From Opisthocomus hoazin (lineage: Eukaryota > Chordata > Aves > Opisthocomiformes > Opisthocomidae), in NCBI RefSeq assembly GCF_030867145.1, contig NC_134443.1, positions 3,720,001 through 3,784,000 of the forward strand: a stretch of 64,000 nt of DNA, written 5' to 3'. Numbering within the stretch: position 1 is the stretch's first letter; every line of letters starts with the position of its first letter. The notes beneath the pieces are model-generated. The model was not told the DNA's origin, did no database searches, and saw only the letters and a list, made by a program, of their open reading frames with translations. The position numbers were made by a program, and so were the translations under genes. Shown in pieces: positions 25,003 through 37,500 of this stretch.

Positions 25003-26999
25003 ATCTCTGGACCAAGCAGGTCCCCTGCTCGTCTCGGAGACAGTAGCACCCTCCAGGCAGCATCTCCATGGTGTGTTCGGACCCAGAGTTGGGCCAAGCC
25101 TGAGATTGTGTGCTCCCATCAGGCACGGCCAAGGACACTGGACTTATGTCCTAGGAGACACAAATGCTTGAAGCCACATACACAACAATAGCCTACCCCT
25201 TTGCGCATCCCTGTGCACAAACCACCACTGTGAATCTGTCAGCTCCTCCATATGGAGGAGCCCGTGTCTAAGGAGCCTTGTGCTCTCCATACACTTCTCC
25301 TATGAGTCCTCCAGCTGCTCATCCAGGAAAAGTTTGGGAGAGGATGATTTGGCCTGAACCAAACCCATCTAGAAATGATGGCCATCCAGTGACAATCCCT
25401 TCACACTGCTTAACTCACTACAGTGGTCACTGGGCCTCCGTGTCTGCAGGAAGACAGCAGAGTTTTCCCCCAGGGTGGAAGGGAGAGTGCTGAGCTACGC
25501 GTCCTGGTGAGCCTCAACAATGCCTCCTGCAGCACGGCCTGGAAGGGGAGGCAGACTGCGTACATACCTCCAGGGACAGGGGATGCACCCAGGGTGCTAG
25601 GGACTGGTGGCTCAGTGAGTTGGAAACAGGAAGATTGTGTTTACCACCTTGCTGGGCAAGAGTTGCACACCCACAGAGGTCTTTAGCAGGTTCTTCTCAG
25701 GAAGGAGTCATGCTTTTATATATTACGCATTTGAGGAAAAACTGCTCACTGTGTCCTAGAGGAGTATATCACAAGTAGCACCAGTCCCCTTGGCTTGCCT
25801 CTTTTCCATCCTCACAATGGCCCTGGTGCCTTGCAGACCCTCATTTGCCTCCCACCCCACTGCACACACACTGGAAGAAGGACAGGGTCATTGCCGAGCT
25901 CTCTTTTCCAACAGCAGTTTGGTGGTAACAGTTTGCAAGTCCCTAAAGCACAGCAGAGTGGAGACAGACCAGATGCGTGACACGAGCTCTGGCCTTTGGG
26001 GAAGGTTGCAGCTCACAGACTCTCAGCACAGCTTTGCCTCTGACCGCTGGTGGGGAACACAAGAGCTCGAGTCACCAAGAAGATCCTTCCTTCACAGCAC
26101 TTTTCTTCCCTCCAGCTCCTGTTGTGCCTGCCAGGATGATCGCTTTGTTATCTTTTTTGCATTCAACCCTGAGAAGGCATATTTAACAGCTCTGTTATTA
26201 TTCAGCTTACATAACTCTTCACACAACAGAAAACTGTGCAGTCTCTTCACTGCTGGCTCACCATCCACCAGATACCACAGGGCTTCCTCCTCCTAACATG
26301 AGAGGACCTTATTTGCACAGACAGTTTGGACATTGCAAATGCATTCACAGTCACACCTTGGTCACCTTGAGTTCCCGCAGCCCCTGGATCTCCTGCACAC
26401 TCCTGGAAAGCCGCCTCCTCCTCTAGGTCTTCCCTGCTTCCAGTTGTCCTCCTTCCATCATCTGGCAGAGGTATCAAGGAGAAGCCAGGCTGTGGTGCTG
26501 AGAAGACAGCCAAGGGTGCTCCTGGGCTCTCCAAACAGCAGAACCAGACCTAAAGTACACCGCAGGCTGCCCTGTCATGGTTTTCTGGGGAGCTGCATCC
26601 ATGAATGAGTCGGTCTGATAACCTTGACAGAAAAAACACAGACTCTAGGGAGATGCATCATTGCCTATGGAGAAAGGCAAAAGGCCACAGAGGAAATACA
26701 GGGCTGGAGCTCACTACCTGGAGGAGCTGGGCATGGCCTGGAGGTGGGATGTCTAAGTGTTCTTAGCAAAGAGCCACCACCAGCTCTGAGAACAGTCATG
26801 GAGAAGAGGCAGGGCTGGGCCTCTTAAAGGGGCTCCCAGCAGGCTGGCATGGATGCTGGTGGGTCAGATCTGTTTGGCAAAGGCAGCCCTCACATGAAGA
26901 GCATAAGTCCTTTTGGAAAGAGGGAATGCCAGCATCAGCAGGTGGCTTGCAGGTACCCACGCCAGGACTGAGAGAACGAGCAGTGTTGACTAGTATTCC
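25003..26999. other. Non-coding stretch, nothing recognised
   Basis: No domain, promoter or classified repeat. The longest frame is 168 codons (25790-26296) and has no recognisable features. Confidence 0.5.
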
Positions 27000-27340
27000 T
27001 TAAACACAACAGCTAGACAAATTTCCACCTGTCTTACCATACATTCAACCTGTAGATATCTACCCGGTATGGCTGTAAGGATGCTTTGTGACATCAGAAG
27101 CCTTGCTAGAAATCCATATAAACAATGTTCACTGCTGCCCCTTTTTCCATACAGCCAGACATCACATCACAGGAGGTAACTGGGTTGGTCAGGCACGCTT
27201 GGTAAATCCTTGCTGGCTGTTCCCAGACGTTTCTTGTCCTTTATATTCCTGAAAACGTCCTCGAGGAGGTGAAGCTGACCAGCATGTAGCTCCCCAGACC
27301 CTCCTTGCCCTTCTTGAATGATGGATCTGGGACAGCAGTG
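27000..27340 (-). repeat. Ancient CR1 reverse-transcriptase fragment
   Basis: Read on the minus strand, a frame here contains GNSQQGFTK (around 27200), which corresponds to the conserved CR1/L2 RT-region motif NSQHGFxKGKSCLTNL. Just upstream on that strand is a decayed counterpart of the 'FQ-YKGQE' linker. On the + strand GTAAATCCTTGCTGGCTGTT and CTTGTCCTTTATATTCCTG match antisense CR1. Stops and frameshifts are present, so it is a dead relic that is unlikely to be expressed. Confidence 0.8.
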
Positions 27341-29149
27341 CCTGGCTGGATTGCCTAGGGGAAGGAGACACCTGCATGCACAACAAGCACAAGGTAGAGA
27401 CACTGAACGTCGCTGAAGGCCCGTGAAAGCCCCTTCCCCTCCCCTCCATTCATGGGTACATCAAAGAAGTCTAGACCCATTTTCCTGGAGCCTCTCTGGT
27501 CTCTTACTTTGGGAACCAGGAACATTTTGCATCAGACCGTGTGTCACCAATTGAGAGTATGCTGAAGGGGTGAAGTATGCTTCCCCACCATACTCAAACA
27601 AACCTTCACTGAGGTTCTGTCCACACTGAGGCAGAAAATTCAGAGCTGGCTAGACTCAGCAGACATGGCAGGAGGCGCTGGGACACCTGCACCATGAAAG
27701 CACAAAGAGAGCAGACACTACTGGAAGTGGGAGAAATGTCCCTGGACTCAAAGGAGACTGTGCAGTTTTCTGCACTTCAGAAAGCTAGACAACTATAGAC
27801 AAGCCTGGAGGCAATACTCTTTTCTGCAAGTGGGCAGGGGAAGAGTTAAATAAACCCTTTTACGTCCTATTCAATCTATTCTGTCTCTCTGAGATATCTC
27901 TTAAGTATTTTAGCTCATATTAGAATAAAAACTTGCTTGTTTGTGTTTAAAAGCCTCTTGGTCCCTTTAGAAAGCTGGCTGCAAGAGCAGATCAAGACAG
28001 ATCACCACAAAGCTCTAGTCAGCTCTGCCTTCCCATTATTTGAACCAGAGCAATTCACCTGTCAAACAAGACGTGTCCAGAGCAAGCTGAAACACTTTTC
28101 AGTCTCCAGCAACTGTAAAAAGATGTCACATTCAGCACACAGAGATGCCTGTCCCTGCACACCTACACACAGGTGACTTAACCCAAAGCTGACCTGTCGT
28201 GTGGCAGATCTTCCGGGTGGCTGCAGTACCTAAACATCAGCACCCAGGGCCACTTGAGATACCCTGGGCCACTCAAGACCCACTGCTGGAGGATGGGATG
28301 CAAGACCATGTGTTCCACATCGCAGGCGTGGCCCATGGCAGTGGGCACGGCATGTGGGGCCAGCCCCATTAGAGGGGCTGGAGAAGGGAGGACAGGGAGT
28401 GAGGCTGCGGTGCAGCCCAAGGCTGGCATCCCTGTCGTGCCCGTCACACCAGCAGGACCAATCTGCACTGTCAGAGGTGTGCTCCACCAGGACGGGAGAG
28501 CAGGCTGCCCGGTCATCGCCACACCAATCCGTTCTGCCTAGTTTCTGACACAGTTTCACCCTGTTAATTGCTAACACTCCTCCTGATTGTTAGAGCAGCC
28601 CTGACGTGACAGCAGTAAACACTTGTGTTTGGACAAGCCAGACTTCTCATCTTCAGCATTTGCCAAGTTTTACAGTTTAAGCTAAAATTGCATTATTTAA
28701 AAGGACCCTTTCCTGGAATTATCACTTGGTTTCTGCTACCTCAAGCCACTGTCCCAGGAACAGACCAAGCCCAGCGGAGCTCCTGCTACAAGGAGCTGCA
28801 AATGAACACGCTATGCACATCCCATCCCCAGACCACAGCAGTGTCCAGCAGCATCACTTTCCACAGCAAACAGAGCACTGAGCACGATCCCATCCCCTGG
28901 AGCCCTTGCTCACCTGCTGTTGGCAAACCAAGGATCCCCTGCTTCAAGGTGTCCAGAGTCTGATACTCATTTCTACTAGTAGGCAATGAACCAGCTAACA
29001 AACAGCCATCCAGGAGTTAATATTTCATTGAGTGATCCCAACAGGAATTATCATGAAATTCGTAGCTGGTCTAAAGTTGAAGCATCATCAATACAAAGGG
29101 GAGTAAGGTTATTGCACCAGAAGGGCTGCCTGATCTTGAGGTCTGGAGT
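27341..29149. other. Non-coding stretch, nothing recognised
   Basis: Chance frames of up to 115 codons, clustered at 28178-28577 where GC rises. No exon signature was found. Confidence 0.5.
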
Positions 29150-29470
29150 AACATCACTCCAATGCAATTTAGCAGAGGAAAGGAACAGGCGCATGCTGAT
29201 CCTAAGGATTTCTGCTCAAAAATGGGAGTCCATCCGAAATGACAGAACTCAGTTTGTTCAGTGCAACAAAGAGAAGGCTAAGGAGAGGCAGAAACGCTGG
29301 CTATAAATACGACAGGGAAGTAAACACCATGGAGGGAGAAGACCTATTTAATCCAAAGTACAAATTGGCACAAGAATAAATAAATATAAATTTGCCATGA
29401 ACATAGGCTGAAAATTAATAGGATTCTAACCACCAGAGAAGTAATGTTCTGAAATAACCTTTTGACAAGC
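29150..29470 (+). repeat. Ancient CR1 3' part (ORF2 C-terminus)
   Basis: The + strand reads AAAGAGAAGGCTAAGGAGAG, then GGCTATAAATACGACAGGGA and GCCATGAACATAGGCTGAAA. These line up with the CR1 segment seen in young copies as AAGAGAAGGCTGCGAGGGGA, ATAAATGCCTACAAATATCT and CTGAACATGAGGAAGAAC. Order and spacing are preserved, but bases are heavily substituted. It lies in the same orientation as, and just upstream of, another CR1 relic that starts near 29.6 kb. The two are separate insertions because the ORF2 order restarts. Confidence 0.65.
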
Positions 29471-29599
29471 AAGAAAACATACCGATTTCAGGATGGCTTT
29501 TGAACCATTTATAGTTCATAAGAGGACAAGGACAATAGTGGACAATGTGTTTAATGTCTTAGAAATCTGTGTATACAGACCCTAGAAACAGAGCAAACG

Positions 29600-31340
29600 G
29601 GAGGAGCTCAAATTCTTCACACAAAGCAAAATTCTGATCTAATTGACATAACAAGCTTGTTGGGGTAACTTATGTCTGGAATATTAACATCCAATCGTAT
29701 AGCTTGTTCAGGAAGGGCGAACAAGGAGAAGAAGGAGGATCTCAAGAGCATAGGTACATTCACTGAGTATGAGAATGCAGGAGGAAATAGTCTCTGAATA
29801 AAAATTAAAGAAGGAAAAATGGGTGCTACTACAGCAGAGGCATACAGAAATTCAGCTAGGAAGAGAAACAGACCAGCCATTTTAATGAGGAATATCATCC
29901 AAAAAAGAGTATTTGGTGGCAGCAAGGGATTTTAACTACTTAGAATTGCTTGACAGGGATTCTGTAAATCACTGATTGCTTGGCAAGTTTTATGACTGCA
30001 TTGGCAGAACAGCTTTTATCCAAAAGGTAAAACAGACAAACAAAAACTCTAAAGCTGAAGTTTTTCAGGTTTTATTCTGGCCAAAAGGGAAGAAAAACAA
30101 GAAAAAACCCCAGCTGCTTCATGAACCGATAAAATTGGTGAGGAAAGAGGCCATGGAAGGGAAACTTACACAGATGCTAAAGAGAACTCATGGTTACTTA
30201 GAGAAACAACAGTAACAACTGAAAACTATTCTGATGATGCAACAGCAGGAAGAATTTAGTAAAAGACCAGCTTTTCAAAACCAGAAACTTTGCACTGATG
30301 TCAAGCATAGGACAGAAGTGAAAAGAGAGGAAAAATACTTCAGGTTAGTTGGGATTGACAGGTAAGAACAGCGCACGTTATTAAGCACAAAGTCAGAGGG
30401 TCTGGGCTCCAAACAAGACACAGCCTCAAAAGACTTGAGAGGCACCCAGGGCTGCCCCACAAGGCACTGGAAGTACACAGAGGGTGACAGCAAGGGGTGG
30501 TCCAGCACTTCACGCAGAAATGCCATCGAGAGCTGAGAGTCACAAGCATGAGGCTCTTTTTGCTACACCCTTTACTCAAAAGGGAGCTATTCCAGTTCAC
30601 TTCAATGGCAGAAGTGTGAAGTGTTCAGTGATACAGGAGAAGGAGATAACAGATTAGGAGGTCAATTTTTGTACTAGCTGGGCTTGATGACTTTCATCAT
30701 GGAGGGCTTCTAGACTTGCAGGTCCAGAGCATTGAGCAGTTTTCTCCAAGAATCCTCCCGACAACCCAGAGAAGATGCCACGTACAGAGATTTCCACACA
30801 GCTTTCAACACCATCTTGTATGACATTCCTACAGATGAAGTAGAGAAAGTCACCTAAGATAAGCTTTGCTAAAATAAGCACAAAACCATCTACTACTGAA
30901 AAACCTACTTGGGAGATGGTTTTAGCTCAAAATGGGAAAACATATCAAGACAAAAATCTGGCTGAGGCCTAGTGTTATTCAGCATTTCATACATGACTTT
31001 CATGATGGCATAAATACTTTTCTTATTAAATATACAGGTGGATCAACTTAGAAGCGAGGATTAGAATTCAAAATAACCTCAACAAATTGGGAGAAATAAT
31101 CTGCAAAAACATAGGCTGCAATTTAGGGAGGACGTATGCCCAGAGCCTACATAAGAACAGCGCATTTCAGAAACACAGATTAGGGAACAAATAACTTGAT
31201 AACAGCTCTAAAATAATACGGATGAAGGTGAGTACCATACCAACACAACCTTACTGTTGTGTACAAACTTGTGTATAAGACGGAGTTGAACAAACATCTG
31301 GGACGAATGATCTTCTCCTGGGCCCCTGGCCGCTCCCCTG
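29600..31340 (+). repeat. Long ancient CR1 ORF2 relic (endonuclease to RT)
   Basis: Three successive parts of CR1 ORF2 are recognisable in order. An endonuclease-like segment covers about 29620-29960 (GCTTGTTCAGGAAGGGCG and CAAGGGATTTTAACTACTTA, the latter matching the 'GDFN' strand). A linker follows at about 29970-30230. The RT region covers about 30660-31250. At 30789-30830 the + strand encodes DFHTAFNTILYDIP, a clear relative of RT motif A (DFxKAFDTVxHDIL). The later YADD/FADD position (31028-31048) reads KYTGGST in another frame, so the catalytic aspartates are gone and the frame is broken. CR1 copies are usually heavily 5'-truncated, so about 1.7 kb reaching the endonuclease is longer than most. 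It is non-functional. Boundaries are approximate. Confidence 0.75.
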
Positions 31341-31440
31341 CATAGGAATCTTTTTTTCTTATTTCTAGTCCAACTTTGCCTTAACGCAGCTTGTGCCCAT
31401 CACCTCTCACCTCCTCCATTTTTCCTGGGTATCTTTTTTC
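31341..31440 (-). repeat. Ancient CR1 fragment, antisense
   Basis: CTTATTTCTAGTCCAACTTT followed by AACGCAGCTTGTGCCCATCA resembles the antisense CR1 segment that reads CATGTTCAGACGGAACTTCC and CAGTTTGTGCCCATTGCC in the young copies. It is short and diverged, next to the oppositely oriented long relic. Confidence 0.55.
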
Positions 31441-34339
31441 AGGGCTTCTTTTTACCCACTAGTAGTAATTTTCCTTTGAACAATACTTTGAATGCATTTA
31501 CTTACTTTTAATAGCATTATGATGGTCTGAGCAAAGATGTGTTGCATTAACATGTAAATACCCAGTGTATTAATCTCAGCAACAAGGTGGATGCTAGGCA
31601 TTTCATAAGCATGCCTTCTCCCACAAGGATGACAAAGTGTGTTTGTTTCTCTATAATTACAAGCAGGAGTACACCTCCGCATTTCACACTTCAGCTCTGC
31701 CTGTCTATTTATTGCAATTTTGGCAGATTCATATGTCACTGAATGGGACCCTCATGTTTGGTTTCTTGACTTTTTTTTTCCTCAAATTTGTCTATTTTGC
31801 TGTTTTGAGGATTTTTTTTCTTAAGCTTTCTTAAACTTTCAGTCAAGTATTTGTGTCCCTTCTTGCTGCAGCCCTTCATCATTTATCTGATCAAGAATAT
31901 CTTAGGGAGCCCAAATTAAGCACTCTTCCTAAGCATTAAACCTGCAACCCATTTCAAAGACTTTCTTGTGCCTCTTGCAATATCACAAAGAAGAGAAATC
32001 CTTCATCTTTAAGATCCTGGGAATGAATTCCCTAAAACACAAAGGGAAAAGATGCAGGATGGAGGGACTGGGATGCAGTCCAAGTACCAATGCGTAGATG
32101 GTATCTATGCATCATATTTGGTCCTAGAGTACACTGCAGTATTAGGGTGCTGACATACTTCTTAGCCTTTAAGGTGTATTAAATATGAAAAGCAAGAGAA
32201 AAAAGTGACTGTGCCCTAGAGAGAGAATTGTAAGCATTTCTGGTTATGGTGTCAGTGCAGAAGGTGTATCCAAGACTACAAGGCCAGCTCCGGGTCTGTT
32301 CACAGACCAGTGGCCCCAGGTGCTGAATCCTACCCTCAGCACAAATTTAAGTATCCCTAAAGAATGTGTTTTTAAAGAGAACCCCAAGCCAATTCTGCAG
32401 CTACTGCTGAATATTGGTCCTGACAAATTTTCTCCAGAGCAAACATGAGGAGCCCTGGAAGAGCCCAATACACGTGGTGAAGACTCAGTTTCCTACAGGT
32501 CCTTGTCTCCTTACAGATCTCCTCGGAGTGACTTTTTGTCTTGTGATGTTAAGTTTAGGGCACTGGATGCCAGGGCATCAAGTGAGGCCAAGAACAACAA
32601 ATAGCCCTAAGACCTGCAGGATCTCTTTCAGAGCTTATGATGCAGCCCAAGGATATGGAGGCTGGTGCAGAGATGTACAGACAGCTTTAGATTTGACTAT
32701 CCTAAACAATACTGCACCAATGAAAAATACTGCCACTCACAATTATCTCCTTTTTTTGGGAATATCTTGAGCACTGCCAGCTCCAGCACAGCTCTTCACA
32801 CCTCCTAACAGTTAATTCCCTTTCCCCATGAAAACCAAATGCTCATTCTAGTCTTTGGTCCCCGTCCTTTAAAATGCTATTAGTCCCTTCCAGTACCCTC
32901 CCCTTAATCTGTGACCTTCAGAGCTGTCATAGAACGGCTTTTCCCACACTTCTTGTAAATCCAAATATCCACTATCACCTGGACCCCATTACTCAAATAG
33001 CTGCTAATATCTTCTAGGATACTGCAGAAGCATGTCAGGTAAAATCCCTGTCAACACCACAACTGCCCATGTCTTAAGGCTGGTGATGTTTTCTGGCCAC
33101 CTTTTCCTTTTTGCCTTATATGTAAGTTCAGGCAGCTGGAACTGCTCTGATGAGTCTTTCTGCAAGCTTTCAAATCCATCTGTTCCTGATACTCTGTGCT
33201 TACCTTCATATCAGAGCCTCCAGAGCTGGTATTTAACACTCGTTAGCTTCTCCTGATTCCATTTTTATGTAAATACACATTTATCATGTTTGCCCAAGGA
33301 GAAAGTATTTGTGGTTTCCAATTTCCTAGTGCTGCCTAATGCTTGTGGGCACAGCGTTTAAATGCTGTGACCCTTCTTTCGGGAAGACAGCAGAGGTTTT
33401 GAAAGGGGTCTAAAGCCAATTATTTTATTTTCTGTACACTGAACGGTAATGAGCTGGTTAAACTTGTCATTTGTGCTGCTCTAATTCCTTGGTTGCATGT
33501 CTAGCAGTAGCAGGCACAGAGACCATCTCCATTCACCAGCATATCTCTATGAAGCTACTTGGGAAAGAGGCAGGTAAGAGGATCACTCACATAAGTGAGG
33601 TGAAAAGAGTCAGCAGCCAAAGATACACATGCACTGGGACTTGGACACAGACCTAGGTTTGCTTACTAATCCTAGCAAAGGGTTTACTATGCTTGCAGGC
33701 AGAAAAATTTGATCCAAGAGAGCATGAGACTATCAGCCGGATTCCCAAGTTCCCTACTCCAGGCTTCTCGCTTCCAAAGAAGACGATAACTGAGAAAACA
33801 GCCAAGGAGCTGACCAGACCAAAACACGAGGAGTGGCCATGCACAATGCACAAGAGAAACTGAGGCAGGCTTACCAGCAGGACTGATGTGTGAGCGCCAA
33901 CCAGGGAGCATCACATCATCAGCATGGAAGGACACCACATTCTGCCTGTGTGGAAGGTTGGAAAACTTCTCAGCCTTCACAAGATCGTTATGAGACCAAA
34001 GACCTGTTTTCTCCTCCACGTAAGATGCCACAAAATAACTGCAAGTTCCCTTTAGACTGCTCTAGTGACCCAGATTTCCTTGCAAATATTGCTCTCAGTA
34101 AGGAGGTCACACTTTGCTTCACAGAAAAGGAAGAACAAACCCAGGGGTGGCTTCCCACCTTTCAGGATGGGCAGAAATTTGGCTCCCTTACAGGAAGAAA
34201 TCTTGAGAGAACTGAGAGCTCCTGTCCTGACTGAGGGCAAAGACCTGTGCCGACTTCCTGGGTCTGCTAGTATGCGAGTCCGCCAGGGCAGATCTATGGG
34301 TGTAATTGAGGAAACAAGGACAGAGCCACGAGGTCCAGC
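31441..34339. other. Non-coding stretch, nothing recognised
   Basis: AT-richer sequence with T runs near 31770. No open frame exceeds about 120 codons and no repeat family was recognised with confidence. Confidence 0.5.
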
Positions 34340-34500
34340 AGATGGGAAAAAAGGTAATTCTGTGCCAATATTTAGAAAGGTAAATGAGAAGACTTGTGTA
34401 ATTACAGGCCTGCCAGTTGGACAGGGAATATCTGGCTGTTCTATGGGAGTTCACAGAAAACAGACTTTATCAGCAAGACCTGCTATCTCAATGGAATGAT
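34340..34500 (+). repeat. Possible ancient CR1 RT fragment
   Basis: The + strand frame at 34065-34499 contains VPIFRKVNEKTCVITGLPVG. This resembles the CR1/L2 RT segment PIFKKGxKxDPxNYRPVSLT in both order and spacing. No catalytic residues fall in this part. The match is short, so the call is tentative. Confidence 0.45.
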
Positions 34501-34529
34501 AAATCTATAATGATAAAGGTAAATTAATA

Positions 34530-34547
34530 ATTTAATTATAATTAAAT
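34530..34547. repeat. Perfect 18-bp AT palindrome
   Basis: ATTTAATTATAATTAAAT is exactly self-complementary. It sits in an AT-rich patch just after the tentative CR1 fragment. It could be a homeodomain-type TAAT cluster or simply a low-complexity palindrome. Confidence 0.9.
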
Positions 34548-37500
34548 GTGAAGAGCATTTCATTTGGTCCCCTATGACATTATGACCATGAAACTCAAAT
34601 GCTAAAATCAACATCACCCCTATAAAATGGACTGAAAGCATCACAACCTGCAGGTCCCAACCAGCACTGAAAATGTGCTACCACCAGGAGGTCTCCAAAG
34701 CATCCTGCAAAACACAGCACTTGAACAGATACAAACAAGTAAAACAGACACAATCCTAAATCCCATCTGCAATATTCATCTCACCTAATCATAGATACAC
34801 CCAGTGCCAGCATCACTATCTCAGCTGCCACCTCAGACTCCATTTAGCGACAGAAATCGCGGTCAGCCAGGGAGAGCAAATTGAGGGGTTCAGCTCAAAT
34901 TTACACTCCTACAAGGGAGCACCATGTGCAGCTTCCTACCACGGTCAATGGAACTGGCATTGAGCTGTGTATGTGTTGACTCACAGTGCTACTTTGGATG
35001 CCTTGGGGTATCCCATACACCCACACAATGCTGAGAAATGAAATACAGGGCCTATGGGAGACCCATGTCCAGGTGAGGCACCCTGGGGCATCAAAGATAG
35101 TACTTAGAGATTGGTGTGATGGCAACCAAACCAAACTCTGGAGCTCTAGTTGGTGAAGTCTGGAGAGAGATTCAAGTGAAGCCAGTGTCTGCTCTGCAAC
35201 TAGAACATGAATTCAGCTACCCACAAAGACATCTGGTGCCATTTGAGATGCCTTGGAGACCCAGCTTTCCCTCCACCTGTCATTCCAAAAGGGCATAGGA
35301 CTCCAGTAGGTCCTATGTCACAACTTCCATCCCTGGGGTGACTTCTTATGTACTCCAGGACCTCTCACATCCTTGGACATCTGTCTGGGCAAGCAAACCC
35401 CACCTCAAGCCACACAGACATCCCACACCAGGTTACTGGGAGCTGCACCAGGATGGCTTTGAAGTGTCTTCTTGTGTCAGCTTTACAAGTAGTGAGTTGC
35501 AAGGGCCTGTGAGAATGTGATATGCAGCTGCTGCTTCCAGTAGTGCAACCGGGTACCTTTTGTCTTGCAGGCTCCGAGTTTTACAGGAAAAAACAGTTGC
35601 TAACAGCCCTGCAGTGTCATCTAGCAGAGCCAGCCATTGGTTGCTCCAGCTGTATACATCAGTACACAGGGCTTGGATCGATGCTGGAGCATTCAGCGCT
35701 GCACACTGCCTGTCGGCATAACAGCATCCACATCTGGGCCAGGCACATTTTGAACAGGGACTGAACAAGCTGCACAGTTACCTGCAGGTACCTTCACATG
35801 GCATGATGCAGTGCCATATGGACGTTCATATCTCCTGTAGGCAGAAAGAGGCCTGTAGGTATCCCATTTCCTGGGCAGATATTCAAAGCTCTGGGACACT
35901 GCACACATTTATCTTGGCTCCCTGTTGCTGTGATTAGGCATGCTCCTATGGAATTCAGCTTTTCAGGGCACAGGGACTCCAGGCAGACTTTTTTCTGGTT
36001 CCCAGATGGCCTCAGGGAAGAAACGGTCAGCTCACACAAGCTCCTCCAGGCATGCTCAGTAATTGGTGCAGTTACAGGCACCAGTGGAAATTTATTCTCC
36101 TGAAAGTTAAGGTGCCAGGGAATACGGCCAGATGAAGCTCCAGGATCCTGCGACTGCAGGAAGTGGGTAATTCACATGGAGACATCAACAAAGGGACTAT
36201 TTCTTAGCCAGATGAGACCCTGTCCTGGTTTCTCAGCAAATCCAGGCACAACAAAGAAAACACAAAAGCATCACTGCTAGCAAGAGCCGGTGCCAGCTGA
36301 CCACACCATCCCCTGCCCAGGTTCCTGCTCTGGTCTTCAAAAGCTGTTGGTTGATGGCTGACAAATCCAACGGTCACTGGCAAAGTTCTTCCCCTCCGGA
36401 ATCTACCCCAAGACCTGCACCCAACACTCACCAGCTGACCCCCTCATGTGACATGCCTCATTTCTGTCATAACTCCTCCACAATCATGCAAGAAGACATT
36501 TTGCAACAAAGGTGGTGACACCAGGAAAGGAGCAGACACCTGCCTCTCTCTTTTGGAACTCACCAAGGTTTATACAGGTGTGATCTGGATGCCTAATAAG
36601 CTTTGGGCATGGAGTCTACTACGTCTTAGTGGAGGGAAGGGAGGAATAAAATCTCAATTTCTAGTTAGTCACAGAGATTTGATCAACACATTTGTGTTAA
36701 TGAACTGTGTAGTGCAAATTGCATGGAATCCAGAGAGACACAGCAAAGCAGACGTTACAGACTATGGGTGCCTAGAGCCCCAACCCCACACTTGGTCTCT
36801 GACCTGCGTGTGGGAAAAGGAGCATTTCTGTTTCTTTGTGCAGCACCTAACATAACAATGTCCCAGCATAATATAAACGGGGTTCATTGGTGCTGCTACT
36901 GTGCAGATACTAAGTAGTCATAAGCAAATGTGAGAGCTGTAGTTTATCCTTACCTGGCAGGGCCAGACTTTGCATATTGTGCTTGCAAGAATACATACTG
37001 CATGCTGTGATTAGTGTAGTTTCAGCAGGGTAATTTTTCACACATCTGCAACAGAACAACAGTGCAGTTAATATACAAGATCCTGTGCAAGTGCCAGCAC
37101 CAGTGATTTAACTGCAGCACCTTGACTCCATCACCACAGGGCAAGGAAGACAAGCTGACCAAATGCCTCCTTTGAGGCAGGTCCTACTGCCTTCCCCAAC
37201 CTTATCCTCAGTTATCAAACTTTCATGTTTTTCTCCTCTACCACGTGGCAGCTCTTGTCTGGATGTGTCCCTAGCTACACTGCCGATCTGCCCTAATGCA
37301 ACAGAATAATCACCCTCGTGGGCCTTGAGTGACTGGGGGTAGGTAAGAGTTAAAATCCTGTTTTATCTATGGATTAGGACACGTCCAGAGAAAGCTGTGC
37401 CCCACTCTCTGTGGCTACAGCTCAGACAGCAGCACAAGAAGGCACAAGCTCTATTACACACTTTTGCTCTGACAAGATCTGCCACCTCTGTACTCCTCAG

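Noticed and set aside
27515-27535. Third copy of the 96-bp repeat, suggested by ACATTTTGCATCA
   Set aside because: Only about ten bases match and the flanks do not align with either copy.
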